DNA of 64,000 bases from a bacterium (lineage in GTDB: Bacteria > Chloroflexota > Dormibacteria > Aeolococcales > Bog-877): NCBI GenBank assembly GCA_021827985.1, contig JAKATL010000008.1, positions 1 through 64,000 on the forward strand, given 5' to 3'. Below are positions 32,983 through 41,554 of this stretch, in pieces; within the stretch, counting starts at the first letter, position 1; each line of letters opens with the position of its first letter. Both the position numbers and the translations under genes were made by a program. Under the pieces are notes generated by a model. The model saw nothing but the letters and a program-made list of their open reading frames with translations. It searched no databases and was not told the origin of the DNA.

Positions 32983-34116
32983 TTGAAGTGCACGATCTCG
33001 CCCCAGCAGCTGGGCGCGGGGCTGTCGGCGGTCACCCGGGCCATCTCCAGCCGCAACACCCTGCCCATCCTCAGCAACGTGCTGGTCCAGGCGCGCGAGG
33101 GTGCGATCGAGCTCACCGCCACCAACATCGACCTGACCATCCGCCACACCATGCCCGCCGAGGTCCTGGAGGAGGGAGCGATCACGATTCCCGCGCGGAT
33201 CCTCTCGGAGTTCGTCAGCTCCCTGCCCGAGGCTCCCCTCAGCTGGGAGCTGGATCCGGTGCACCAGACGGTGCGGCTGCAGTCGGGCCGCTTCGACGCC
33301 CACATCCGCGGGGTGGACGCGGCGGAGTTTCCGCCCCTTCCCGAGGTGTCCGACGGGCAGACCGTCGAGCTCGACCCTCAGGTGCTGTTGTCGGCCATCG
33401 AGCAGACGGTGGTGGCCGCCAGCGGGGATGAGGGCAGGCCGGTGTACACCGGGGTGCTGGCCGAGATCTCCGGAGCGGATATCACCCTGGTGGCCACCGA
33501 CGGCCACCGGCTGGCGGTGCGCCAGCTGAGGACTGCAGATGGGGCCCTCCCGCTGGGAGACCGGCTCTCGGTGATCATCCCGGCCCGCGCCCTCTCGGAG
33601 CTGGCGCGCCTGCTCAAGCCCATCCTCTCCAGCCCGGGCGCTGTCACCCTGGCGGTGGGTGGCACCCGCTCCCAGGTGCGCTTCGAACTGCCCGGGTACT
33701 CGCTCACCAGTCGGCTGATCGACGGGGTCTACCCCAACTACCAGAAGGTGGTCCCGGAGGGGGCACAGACCGTGGCCCGGGCCTCCACGGACGAGCTGCG
33801 CCGGACCACCAGGGTGGTGTCACTCTTCGCCCGGGACGCCGCCAACGTGCTCAAGATCCGCTGCGAGAGCTCCCAGCTGGTGCTCTCCGCCAACACCAAC
33901 GAGGTGGGGGACAACGTGGCCTCGGTGGACGCCTCCATCGAGGGGGAGAACGTCGGTATCGCCTTCAACGCGCGCTATGTGAGCGACGTTCTGGCCCTGC
34001 TGGACTCCCCCGAGGTGGAGCTGGTGCTCAACGGGACGCTGGCCCCGGGGATGGTCAGGGCGGCAGGGGACGACACCTACCGCTACGTGATCATGCCGGT
34101 GCGGGTGGCGATCTAG
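32983..34116 (+). CDS. dnaN: DNA polymerase III subunit beta (sliding clamp)
   Basis: A 377-residue clamp subunit. Seen: the three-fold repeated clamp domain, starting MKCTISPQQLGAGLSAVTRAIS; LPILSNVLVQA; the middle-domain FAASGDEGRPVYTGVL-like segment; LVATDGHRLAV; and the C-terminal peptide RYVIMPVRV typical of DnaN. The TTG at 32983 is fixed by AAGGAGG with 8-base spacing. 14 bases separate it from recF. Confidence 0.97.
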   Translation: MKCTISPQQLGAGLSAVTRAISSRNTLPILSNVLVQAREGAIELTATNIDLTIRHTMPAEVLEEGAITIPARILSEFVSSLPEAPLSWELDPVHQTVRLQSGRFDAHIRGVDAAEFPPLPEVSDGQTVELDPQVLLSAIEQTVVAASGDEGRPVYTGVLAEISGADITLVATDGHRLAVRQLRTADGALPLGDRLSVIIPARALSELARLLKPILSSPGAVTLAVGGTRSQVRFELPGYSLTSRLIDGVYPNYQKVVPEGAQTVARASTDELRRTTRVVSLFARDAANVLKIRCESSQLVLSANTNEVGDNVASVDASIEGENVGIAFNARYVSDVLALLDSPEVELVLNGTLAPGMVRAAGDDTYRYVIMPVRVAI

Positions 34117-34130
34117 GGCCGAACCTCCCC

Positions 34131-35261
34131 TTGAGGGTCGCCGAACTCCGGCTCCTCAACTTCCGGGCCTATCCCGGGGCCCAGGTTTTCCTGCGCCCCG
34201 GGTTCAACCTCCTCATCGGTGACAACGGGGCGGGGAAGACCAGCCTCCTTGAGGCCCTGGCCACCCTGGCCCTGGCTCGAGCAGCCAGGGGGGGGCTGAG
34301 CACGGAGCTGGTCCGCTGGGGAGCTTCCGAGATGGGAGTTGCCGCCACCACCTGGAGGGGAGAGGTGGAGGGGAGGCTGGAGATGCGCTGGCGAGCCCAA
34401 CCCCCCGCCGGCCGCTGGAGCAGGACGCTGCGCGCCGAGGGGGCGCCGGTGACGCCCGCGGCCTACCTCGGCAGATTGAGGGTGGTGTCCTTCTGGCCCG
34501 AGGACCTGGGGCTGGTGAAGGCCGGCCCGGAGCCACGGCGGAGGATGCTGGACGTGGTGCTCTGCCAGCTCTATCCGCAGTACGCGCAGGCCCTCTCCCT
34601 GTACCGGAGGGCCCTGGACCAGCGGAACTCCTCGCTCCGGGCCATCCGGGAGGGGAGGGCTGACCCGGCGGAGCTGAGTCCCTGGCTGGAGCCGCTGGCG
34701 CAGTACGGCGCCCTGGTCATGTCCCACCGGGAGCGTTACCTCAAGGAGGCCGGCCCGCTGGCCCAGCGGGCGGCGGGCCGGATTGGGGAGAGAACCCCAC
34801 TTGAGCTCCGCTACCTGCCCGGCACCAGGGGAGCATCTGGTGAAGGATGGAGGGATAGGCTTCTGGGGGCACTCCGGGATGCGGAGGAGGAGGAGGTGGC
34901 GCGGGGGCAGACCGTGGTGGGACCCCAGCGGGACGACTTCGAGATCGCATACGCGGACCGTCCGGCCCGGCAGTACGCCAGCCAGGGGCAGCAGAGGACC
35001 GCGGTGCTGGCGGTCAAGGCCGCCGAGGTGAGCCAGCATCTGGCCGAGGGCGGACAGTCACCGGTGGTGCTGCTGGACGATGTCCTCTCCGAGCTGGACC
35101 GGGACCACCGCCGGGGCCTTCTGGAGGTCCTGGGAGAGGGGATGGGGGTGGAGCAGGCGCTGGTGACCGCCACCGAGGATTCAGGGCTCGAGGAGGCGAT
35201 AGGCCCGTCCCAGGTCCTCCTGGTGAGCGGCGGAGAGGTGCGGGGAGGGCCGGGAAGCTAG
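34131..35261 (+). CDS. recF: DNA replication and repair protein RecF
   Basis: A 376-residue SMC-like ATPase that loads RecA at gaps. Seen: the N-terminal strand LRVAELRLLNFRAYP; Walker A IGDNGAGKTSLLEALATLALARAARGG; the signature region YASQGQQRTAVLAVKAAE; and Walker B SPVVLLDDVLSELDRDHRRGLLE. The start is TTG by homology. The stop shares one base with the following gene. Position after dnaN is canonical. Confidence 0.95.
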   Translation: MRVAELRLLNFRAYPGAQVFLRPGFNLLIGDNGAGKTSLLEALATLALARAARGGLSTELVRWGASEMGVAATTWRGEVEGRLEMRWRAQPPAGRWSRTLRAEGAPVTPAAYLGRLRVVSFWPEDLGLVKAGPEPRRRMLDVVLCQLYPQYAQALSLYRRALDQRNSSLRAIREGRADPAELSPWLEPLAQYGALVMSHRERYLKEAGPLAQRAAGRIGERTPLELRYLPGTRGASGEGWRDRLLGALRDAEEEEVARGQTVVGPQRDDFEIAYADRPARQYASQGQQRTAVLAVKAAEVSQHLAEGGQSPVVLLDDVLSELDRDHRRGLLEVLGEGMGVEQALVTATEDSGLEEAIGPSQVLLVSGGEVRGGPGS

Positions 35262-35545
35262 TGGAGGGGATCGGGGAGATACTCCCTCGGGTCGTGCGCC
35301 GCATGGGGGTGCAGCGGCAGGTGCGCCTGGCCCGGGCTCAGGCGGCCTTCTCGGAGTCCTGCGGGGAGTACCTGAGAGCCCACGTCCGGGTGGTGGCGGT
35401 GGAGGGTTCCGTGCTGGTGGTGGCCTGCGCCCATCCGGCCATCGCCCACCAGCTGCAGATGGAGTCGGTGGCGCTGCTGGAGGCGGTGAACCGGGCGGCG
35501 GGACCGCCGCTCCTCCGGCGGATGCGCTTTGTCAGCGAGGCGTGA
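35261..35545 (+). CDS. DciA-like (DUF721) helicase-loading factor
   Basis: A 94-residue protein with the DUF721 pattern: RVVRRMGVQRQVRLARAQAAFSESCGEYLRAHVRVVAVEGSVLVVACAHPAIAHQLQMESVALLEAVN. DciA proteins of this family recruit the replicative helicase in bacteria without DnaC/DnaI, and in actinobacteria the gene follows recF, as here. The GTG start overlaps the recF stop (TAGTG). gyrB, which usually comes next, is absent. Its last 14 bases overlap a convergent gene. Confidence 0.88.
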   Translation: MEGIGEILPRVVRRMGVQRQVRLARAQAAFSESCGEYLRAHVRVVAVEGSVLVVACAHPAIAHQLQMESVALLEAVNRAAGPPLLRRMRFVSEA

Positions 35546-36677
35546 GCCCGCCCAATTCCAAGATGCGCAGGGCGGCCCGGTGGGCGGCCCCGGGCGGCAT
35601 CTCCCGGCGGGCGGCGAGCCGGAGCCTCTCCAGAAGGGCGCGGTCCTCCCCCAGCACCTCCGGGAGGATCCTGGCCACCTCCCCGGGAAGGACCGCCGCC
35701 AGGGCCATTCCCCGGCCAACGGCCCAGTCCAGATTGGCCTGCTCCTGGCCCGGCAGGGCGGAGGTGAGGATCATCCCCAGGCCCGCCGAGGCAGCCTCCC
35801 CGACGGCGGTGGGGCCGGCCTTGCCAAGATAAAGGTCGGCGGAGAGGATTAGCGAACCAGGGTCCTCCAGGAACGAGAAGGCGTGCACCGGCAGCCGCCA
35901 CCTCCGCCCGGTCGCCCAGCGGAGAAGCCGCTGGTTCCGACCGCAGAGGAGGGCCACCTGGCAAGGAACTCGGGATTCCTCCACCTCCAGCAGCACCCTC
36001 TCCACCCCGCCGGCACCCTCCGCCCCCCCCGAGACGAGCAGGCAGGGGAGGTCTGGGTCCAGGCCCAGCTCCTGGCGGAGCGCGGGTCGAGGAACAGCCC
36101 GCTCAAGCCCGGGATCCAGGGGCAACCCGGTGGTCTCCACCAGCTCGGGCGGCACCCCCTGACCGAGGCAGGAGGAGGTGGCCTGTTGGGAGGGAGTGAG
36201 GAGGTGGACGCCCCGCGGCGACAGCCACCCGGGGTGAACCAGGGTGAGGTCGGTCACCAGGGTGATCAGGGAGGCACCCACCGCCCGGGCGGCGGCCAGC
36301 GCCCCCGGCCCGAGCAGGGGGTGCAGGTTAACCACCACGCGCGGCCGGGTGCGCCGGGCCCGGCGCACCATCGCCGTCCGCAGGCCGGAGAGGAGGAACC
36401 ACTCCAGCACGGTCCCGGCCGTGGGTTGGGAGAAGGCGGCGAAGAGCGGCCCCCAGGCGGCGGGAGCGCGGCGCACCAGCGGGCCGTATCCTCGCAGCAC
36501 CAGGCTGGCCTGGGGCAGCGCCCCGGAGCGGAGGGGGTCGGCGATCTCCACCCGGAGGCCCGGTCCCGCCTCGGATTGCAATGCCTCTTGGAGGGCTGCG
36601 GCCACCCGCATGTGCCCGCCTCCCGTGGTCGTCGCCCAGAGCTGGACGTCTGCCAGGGGACGGGTTGGCCCGGTGAT
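35532..36677 (-). CDS. MGDG-synthase-like glycosyltransferase, apparent ATC start codon
   Basis: A 381-residue GT-B glycosyltransferase of the diacylglycerol glucosyltransferase / MGDG synthase group. Seen: the N-terminal Gly-loop LWATTTGGGHMRVAAALQ; LITLVTDLTLVHPGWLS; LLTPSQQA; LLVSGGAEGAGG; and the donor-site segment LGKAGPTAVGEAASAGLGMIL...GQEQANLDW. The only ATG lies after the GGGH loop, so it cannot be the start. In frame upstream the order is TAG GGA ATC, with GAGGAGG ending 6 bases before ATC and no ATG, GTG or TTG between. Start is therefore placed at ATC 36677. It probably makes membrane glycolipids. Confidence 0.85.
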   Translation of the reverse strand: MTGPTRPLADVQLWATTTGGGHMRVAAALQEALQSEAGPGLRVEIADPLRSGALPQASLVLRGYGPLVRRAPAAWGPLFAAFSQPTAGTVLEWFLLSGLRTAMVRRARRTRPRVVVNLHPLLGPGALAAARAVGASLITLVTDLTLVHPGWLSPRGVHLLTPSQQATSSCLGQGVPPELVETTGLPLDPGLERAVPRPALRQELGLDPDLPCLLVSGGAEGAGGVERVLLEVEESRVPCQVALLCGRNQRLLRWATGRRWRLPVHAFSFLEDPGSLILSADLYLGKAGPTAVGEAASAGLGMILTSALPGQEQANLDWAVGRGMALAAVLPGEVARILPEVLGEDRALLERLRLAARREMPPGAAHRAALRILELGGLTPR

Positions 36678-36733
36678 TCCCTACCTCCTCGGGTGGATTT
36701 TGGCCGGCGATGCTAAAGTGAGCCCAGGACGCG

Positions 36734-37855
36734 GTGGGAAGGGCCGCGGTCTCTGTGCCAAACATCCGGGGTGTAACAGAAATCGGGGCCTCATGTACCG
36801 CGCCCACGGGGGTGAGCGCTGATCCGGAGTCGGGCGGCGCGGGCCTGAGCTGCCAGGTGGTGGACACCACCGCCGGATTGGCAGGCCTGCGCCGGGTCTG
36901 GGAGCAGATCGCATCTTCTTCCGAGGCTCCGGCCCCCTTCCTAACCTGGGAGTGGCAGGAGAGCTGGTGGGCGGTGTTCTCCGCCAGCTACCGGCCCAGG
37001 ACGCTGGTGTTCTCCCAGCAGGGGCAGGTGGTGGGCATAGCCCCGCTCTGCAGCCACCTGGAGCGCGAGGGAACCCTGCAGTTCGCCGGCGGTGAGGACC
37101 TCTCGGATCAGCTCGGCCTGCTCGCCCTCCCGGGGTTCGAAGAGCAGGTCGCCGAGGCCGTGGTGGGATGGGCCAGGGGATCCGGGGCCATGGAGATGGA
37201 CCTCCACTTCCTCCGCGACTGGGGGTGGGAGTTGCCGGCTCTGGAGCGCGCCGTGGAGCGGCAGGGACTCCGGGGCGAGGTGCATCCGGAGGAGGTCAGC
37301 CCCGCGATCGACCTGCCCACCTCCTTCGATGAGTACCTGTCCCTGCGGCTGGGCAAGAAGGACCGCCACGAGCTGCGCCGGAAGATGCGGCGGCTAGAGC
37401 AGGAGCGTCCGGGATGGCGGCTGGTGGGCCCGGACCAGCTCGGGTTGGAGGCCGCGTTGACTGAGTTCCTCCGCCTCCTCCGCGCCAGCCGTGAGGCCAA
37501 GGACCAGTTCCTCACCCCACCGGTGGAGCGCTTCTTCCGGGAGGTGGCGGAGCGCTTCCAGCGGCGCGGCTGGCTGCGGCTGGCGCTGCTCCAGGAGGGT
37601 GGAGAGCTCGCCGCCGGGACCTTCGGGTTCTGCCTGGGCCGGATCTGGTACCTCTACAACTCGGGGTACGACCCGGCCCAGGCCCACCTCTCCCCCGGGC
37701 TCCTGTGTGTGGCCGAGGGGCTGCGGGGGGCGATCGAGGCGGGCTGCCACCAGGCCGACCTGCTGCGGGGGAATGAGGGCTACAAGTACCGGCTCGGGGC
37801 CCAGGACCAGTTCCTGGTCAATCTCCGGATTTCACTCACCCATGAGGCCAGATGA
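36734..37855 (+). CDS. GNAT-fold protein of the CelD/BcsL (Acetyltransf_6) family
   Basis: A ~373-residue acyltransferase-like protein. Seen: PFLTWEWQESWWAVF; LVFSQQGQVVGIAPLC; and the central LSLRLGKKDRHELRRKMRRLEQ, which parallels the FemAB 'KxRxxLRR' helix. Also LRLALLQEGGELAAGTFGFCLGRIWYLYNSGYDP and DLLRGNEGYKYRLG. Members of this family occur in polysaccharide and cellulose loci; the reaction is generally not established. Start uncertain: GTG 36734 or GTG 36812. It is coupled (ATGA) to the MshA-like glycosyltransferase, which suggests a glycoconjugate pathway. Confidence 0.78.
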   Translation: MGRAAVSVPNIRGVTEIGASCTAPTGVSADPESGGAGLSCQVVDTTAGLAGLRRVWEQIASSSEAPAPFLTWEWQESWWAVFSASYRPRTLVFSQQGQVVGIAPLCSHLEREGTLQFAGGEDLSDQLGLLALPGFEEQVAEAVVGWARGSGAMEMDLHFLRDWGWELPALERAVERQGLRGEVHPEEVSPAIDLPTSFDEYLSLRLGKKDRHELRRKMRRLEQERPGWRLVGPDQLGLEAALTEFLRLLRASREAKDQFLTPPVERFFREVAERFQRRGWLRLALLQEGGELAAGTFGFCLGRIWYLYNSGYDPAQAHLSPGLLCVAEGLRGAIEAGCHQADLLRGNEGYKYRLGAQDQFLVNLRISLTHEAR

Positions 37856-39117
37856 CCCCGCCCGGCGGAGGTGAGCGGACCATCGCCTTCATCTCCCTGC
37901 ACGCCTCGCCGCTGGCGCGGCTGGGGAAGCGCGAGAACGGCGGCCTCAACGTCTACGTGCGGGCGGTCTGCGAGGAGCTGGGGGCGCGTGGGGTTCACAC
38001 CGACGTCTTCGTCCGCCGGAGCGACCCGGACCAGCCGCGGGAGCAGGCCATGGGGCCGCGCAGCCGGGTCATCGCCGTGGATGCCGGTCCGGCTCGGCCG
38101 CTGGCCAAGCACCAGCTTCCCCAGACCCGGGCCGACTATCTGGAGGCGGTGCGCGAGTTCACCAGCACCGCCCGCCGCCGCTACATCGCGGTCCACAGCC
38201 ACTACTGGCTGAGTGGGGAGCCGGGCGCCGCCCTGGCCCGTGACCTGGACATACCCTGGCTGCACACCGCCCACACCCTGGCCGCGGTCAAGGGAGAGGC
38301 CGGGTTCGACAGTGACCTTCCGGAGCGGCTGCTGGAGGAGCGCCGGACCGTGGCCGCAGGCGCCCGGCTGGTGGTGAACACAGCGGGCGAGGCCCATGCC
38401 CTGCGCCACCACTACGCGGCTCGTCCCGGGCAGTGCGTGGTGGCCCCTCCGGGAGTGGACCTGGTGCGCTTCCAGCCGCGCGAGGTGGAGCGGCTGAGGC
38501 GGCGGATGGGGTTGGAGGGCATGAGGGTGATCCTCTTCGCCGGCCGCCTGGAGCCGCTCAAGGGGCCGGACACCCTGGTGGATGCCTTCGCCCTGGTGCG
38601 GGAGGATCCCCGGCTCCGCGACCGAGTCCGCCTGCTCTTCGTGGGCGAGCTGAGCAGCGAGGGCGAGCGGGTCGGCCAGAGGAAGGAGATGCGCCAGCGG
38701 GTGGCGGAGCTGGGGCTGGCCGGAGAGGTGGCCTTCCTCGGAGCCCAGCCACAGGAGCGGCTGGCGCTGCTCTACTGCCTCGCCGACCTGGTGGTGGTCC
38801 CCTCCCACTCCGAGTCCTTCGGCCTGGTGGCGCTGGAGGCCCAGGCGTGCGGCACCCCGGTGGTGGCCGCCGCGGTGGGCGGCCTGAGGGAGGTGGTGGC
38901 GGACGGCCGGACGGGCCGGCTGGTGGAGGGCCGGGACCCTCGGCAGTACGCCGCCGCCATCGCCGAGATCCTGGCCGCGGACCCCGCCTCCCACCGCGAG
39001 ATGCGCCGGGCCGCCCGGCGCCGGGCCGAGCGCTTCACCTGGGAGAGGACCGTCGACATCCTGCTGCCCGAGTACGGGTTGGCCCCCGCCCTGGCCGCCG
39101 CCTGCAGGGAGGCCTGA
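37852..39117 (+). CDS. GT4 family glycosyltransferase, MshA-like
   Basis: A 421-residue GT-B retaining glycosyltransferase. The N-terminus IAFISLHASPLARLGKRENGGLNVYVRAVCEEL closely follows MshA (D-inositol-3-phosphate glycosyltransferase of mycothiol synthesis) and sucrose-phosphate-synthase relatives. Next come HSHYWLSG, the linker strand VILFAGRLEPLKGPDTLV and the donor-binding motif SHSESFGLVALEAQACGTPVVAAAVGGLREVV. Acceptor specificity cannot be read from sequence; no mshB, mshC or mshD is in the window. Start overlaps the preceding gene (ATGA). Confidence 0.85.
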   Translation: MTPPGGGERTIAFISLHASPLARLGKRENGGLNVYVRAVCEELGARGVHTDVFVRRSDPDQPREQAMGPRSRVIAVDAGPARPLAKHQLPQTRADYLEAVREFTSTARRRYIAVHSHYWLSGEPGAALARDLDIPWLHTAHTLAAVKGEAGFDSDLPERLLEERRTVAAGARLVVNTAGEAHALRHHYAARPGQCVVAPPGVDLVRFQPREVERLRRRMGLEGMRVILFAGRLEPLKGPDTLVDAFALVREDPRLRDRVRLLFVGELSSEGERVGQRKEMRQRVAELGLAGEVAFLGAQPQERLALLYCLADLVVVPSHSESFGLVALEAQACGTPVVAAAVGGLREVVADGRTGRLVEGRDPRQYAAAIAEILAADPASHREMRRAARRRAERFTWERTVDILLPEYGLAPALAAACREA

Positions 39118-39171
39118 CCCGGCCCCATCCCAGGTGTGCCGCCAGGGACCGGCCCGCGCCCATCGCTTCCC

Positions 39172-39852
39172 TCAGGGGGTGGCTGCCGGCTCCCGGTGCT
39201 GGGTGAGCCATTCCGACTCGAGGAGGGCGAAGTCGATCTCGTCGCTCCACCCTCCCTTGAACCACTCGTTCTCCAGCAGAAGGGCCTCCCGGCGCATCCC
39301 CAGTCGCTGGGCCAGCCGGACGGAGGCCAGGTTGCGCGCGTCCACGCGGGCGATCACCCGGTGCACCTTAAGGTCATCGAAGGCGAGGTGGAGGATGGCG
39401 TGGGCGGCCTCGGTGGCATAGCCGTGCCCGGAGTGATGGGGGCTCAAGACCCAGCCTACCTCGGCAGAGCGATGCTCTTGACTGTGCAGAAATAGATTCA
39501 CGTCGCCGACCAGCCGGCCGGTCTCCGCCAGCTGCACTCCGAGGATCAGCCCCTGGCCCTCGCCCGTGATCTCGGTGCGAGCCCAGGCGTCCGCCAGCCT
39601 CCGGGCGACAGCCGCGCGGTCCATGGGCAGGAAGGGGACGTAGCGACAGACCTCCGGCAGCGAGCGGTACTCGAGGAGCTCGTCGGTGTCGGCAGCGGTG
39701 AGGGGGCGCAGCAGCAGCCGGGCGGTGCGGATGGGAAAGGTGGGGCGGAGCAGCAGCGGTGGCCCCGGGGCAACCGCTGCTGCTCCGCCACCCTCGCAGC
39801 CGGGAGTTCCGTCCTCGACTCGCTCCTCAACGGGGGGGATGTCGGGGGGCAT
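39172..39852 (-). CDS. GNAT acetyltransferase (RimJ/RimL type)
   Basis: A 226-residue protein with a disordered ~35-residue N-terminus, then an Acetyltransf_3 domain: IRTARLLLRPLTAADTDELLEY; LGVQLAETGRLVGDVNLFL; EVGWVLSPHHSGHGYATEAAHAILHLAF, with the acetyl-CoA P-loop; and RVIARVDARNLASVRLAQRLGMRREALLLENEWFKGGWSDEIDFALL. Such proteins acetylate N-termini or small molecules. The ATG at 39852 has GGAGA 8 bases upstream. The much longer frame extends antisense through the divergent decarboxylase gene and is discarded. Confidence 0.9.
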   Translation of the reverse strand: MPPDIPPVEERVEDGTPGCEGGGAAAVAPGPPLLLRPTFPIRTARLLLRPLTAADTDELLEYRSLPEVCRYVPFLPMDRAAVARRLADAWARTEITGEGQGLILGVQLAETGRLVGDVNLFLHSQEHRSAEVGWVLSPHHSGHGYATEAAHAILHLAFDDLKVHRVIARVDARNLASVRLAQRLGMRREALLLENEWFKGGWSDEIDFALLESEWLTQHREPAATP

Positions 39853-39996
39853 GCAGAAGTCTCCTACGCCGATGGCACCGGTCGGCCACTGGCCCTTCCC
39901 TCCCGGCTCAGATCGAGGATGGTAACAGCGCCCGCGGCTCGGGGAGCGCGGGGGGGCTGGGGCGAGCCGGCCCCCGGATGGCATCATCTCCACCCA

Positions 39997-41478
39997 ATGG
40001 ACGGACAGGTGGTTAGCGGGGATGGAGCGCCGGTGGAAGGGGTCCAAGGGCCCCTGGTCGCCGCCTTCCGCGAAGCGCAGCGCCGGAGCGCGCCCCAGTT
40101 CACGATCCCCGGCCACAAGGGGCGGATCGGGGAGATCGATCCGGAACTCGTGGGACCGCTGGCCGCGGACCAGCCCCTGCACGGCGGGCTGGACACGCCC
40201 AAGCTGGCCCGGGGAGCCCTGCAGACGTCTGAGCGGATGGCGGCCCGCCACTTCGGAGCCGACTGGTGCCGCTTCGGCGTGGGGGGTTCGACCCAGACCA
40301 ACCTGGCGCTCTGCCTCGCCCTCGGACGGCCCGGGGACCAGGTGATCGTGGGCCGGGCGCTGCATCGCTCCCTCTTCTCCGGGCTCGTCCTCTCCGGGCT
40401 GGAGCCGGTCTGGATCCTGGCCAGCGCCCACCGGGAAACCGGCCTCCCCCTCGGCATCACACCTTCGGCCCTGCGCCGCGCCGTAGCCCTGGCGCCGGAG
40501 GCACGGGCGGTGATCCTCACCGACCCCGGCTACCTGGGAACCCTCTCGCCCATCTCCGAGCTGGCCCGCGTTGCCCACGGCGCGGGGATGGCGCTGGTGG
40601 TGGACCAGGCCTGGGGGGCTCACTTCGGCTTCCACCCGGGGCTCCCCCGGCATGCCCTTGCACTCGGTGCCGACGCCCTGGTCACCAGCGTGCACAAGAC
40701 CGGGCTCGGTCACACCCAGGCCAGCCTGGCCTGCGCCCGGACGGGCCGGCTGGAGCTGGCCCGGTTGGAGCGGGGCTTCGACGCCACCCACACCACCAGC
40801 CCGGCGGGATCCATCCTAGCCAGCATCGAGGGGTCGCTGGAGCTGATGTCGGCCCGTGGGGAGGAGCTCCTGGGTCGGGCCATGGAGCTGGTCCACGCCG
40901 CCCGGCGGCAGCTTCGGGAGGCGCTCCCTGGGGTGGGAGTACCGGATGAGAGCCAGTTCCCCGGCAGGGACGGGCCTCTTTTCGACCCCCTGCGCCTGGT
41001 GGTCCAGCTCGCTCCCCTGGGCGCTGACGGGAGAGCCGTGGAGGTGGAGATGCTGCGCCGCGGGGTGGCCCTGGAGTATGCCGACCGCGACCTCCTGGCA
41101 CCGGTGGTCACCCTGGCCGACGACTGCGGCACGGTGCGGAGGCTGGTCTCGGAGATCGTCCGGGCCGTGGGAGCCACCGGCCGGGGCTCGGACAGGCCGC
41201 TCCGTCCCCCCCTCTCCTGGAGGGTGCGCCCCAAGGTGGCCCTGAGCCCGCGGGAGGCCTTCTTCGCCGGCCACGAGCGAGTTGCCTGGCAGCTGGCGGC
41301 CGGGAGGGTGTCTGCCGAACTGGTGGCCCCCTATCCCCCGGGAATCCCCGTCCTGGCTCCCGGAGAGGTCGTCGCCGCCCACCACCTCCGCGTCCTCAGG
41401 GCTGCGGCCCGCGGAGGGGCGCGCATCGCCTACGCCAGCGATCCCTCCCTGGGCTGGCTGGACGTGGTCTCGGAGTGA
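39997..41478 (+). CDS. Orn/Lys/Arg decarboxylase family PLP enzyme
   Basis: A 493-residue fold-type I PLP enzyme of the class III decarboxylase group. Seen: the conserved entry PQFTIPGHKGR...DQPLHGGLDTP; GSTQTNLALCLAL; a DQAWGAHFGFHP cofactor-binding Asp; the PLP lysine SVHKTGLGHTQASL; and ASIEGSLELM. The C-terminal domain (SPREAFFAGHERVAWQLAAGRVSAELVAPYPPGIPVLAPGE) is the typical Orn_Decarbox_C module. It likely makes a polyamine precursor from lysine, ornithine or arginine; which one is unclear. The ATG at 39997 is preferred over GTG 39919. Confidence 0.88.
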   Translation: MDGQVVSGDGAPVEGVQGPLVAAFREAQRRSAPQFTIPGHKGRIGEIDPELVGPLAADQPLHGGLDTPKLARGALQTSERMAARHFGADWCRFGVGGSTQTNLALCLALGRPGDQVIVGRALHRSLFSGLVLSGLEPVWILASAHRETGLPLGITPSALRRAVALAPEARAVILTDPGYLGTLSPISELARVAHGAGMALVVDQAWGAHFGFHPGLPRHALALGADALVTSVHKTGLGHTQASLACARTGRLELARLERGFDATHTTSPAGSILASIEGSLELMSARGEELLGRAMELVHAARRQLREALPGVGVPDESQFPGRDGPLFDPLRLVVQLAPLGADGRAVEVEMLRRGVALEYADRDLLAPVVTLADDCGTVRRLVSEIVRAVGATGRGSDRPLRPPLSWRVRPKVALSPREAFFAGHERVAWQLAAGRVSAELVAPYPPGIPVLAPGEVVAAHHLRVLRAAARGGARIAYASDPSLGWLDVVSE

Positions 41479-41554
41479 TCCCGGAGCCGGCTCCAGGATG
41501 CAAGCGAGTCCCTTCCGGCACAGCCACAAGCTCCCCGCCGCCGCGGCCCGGCCC

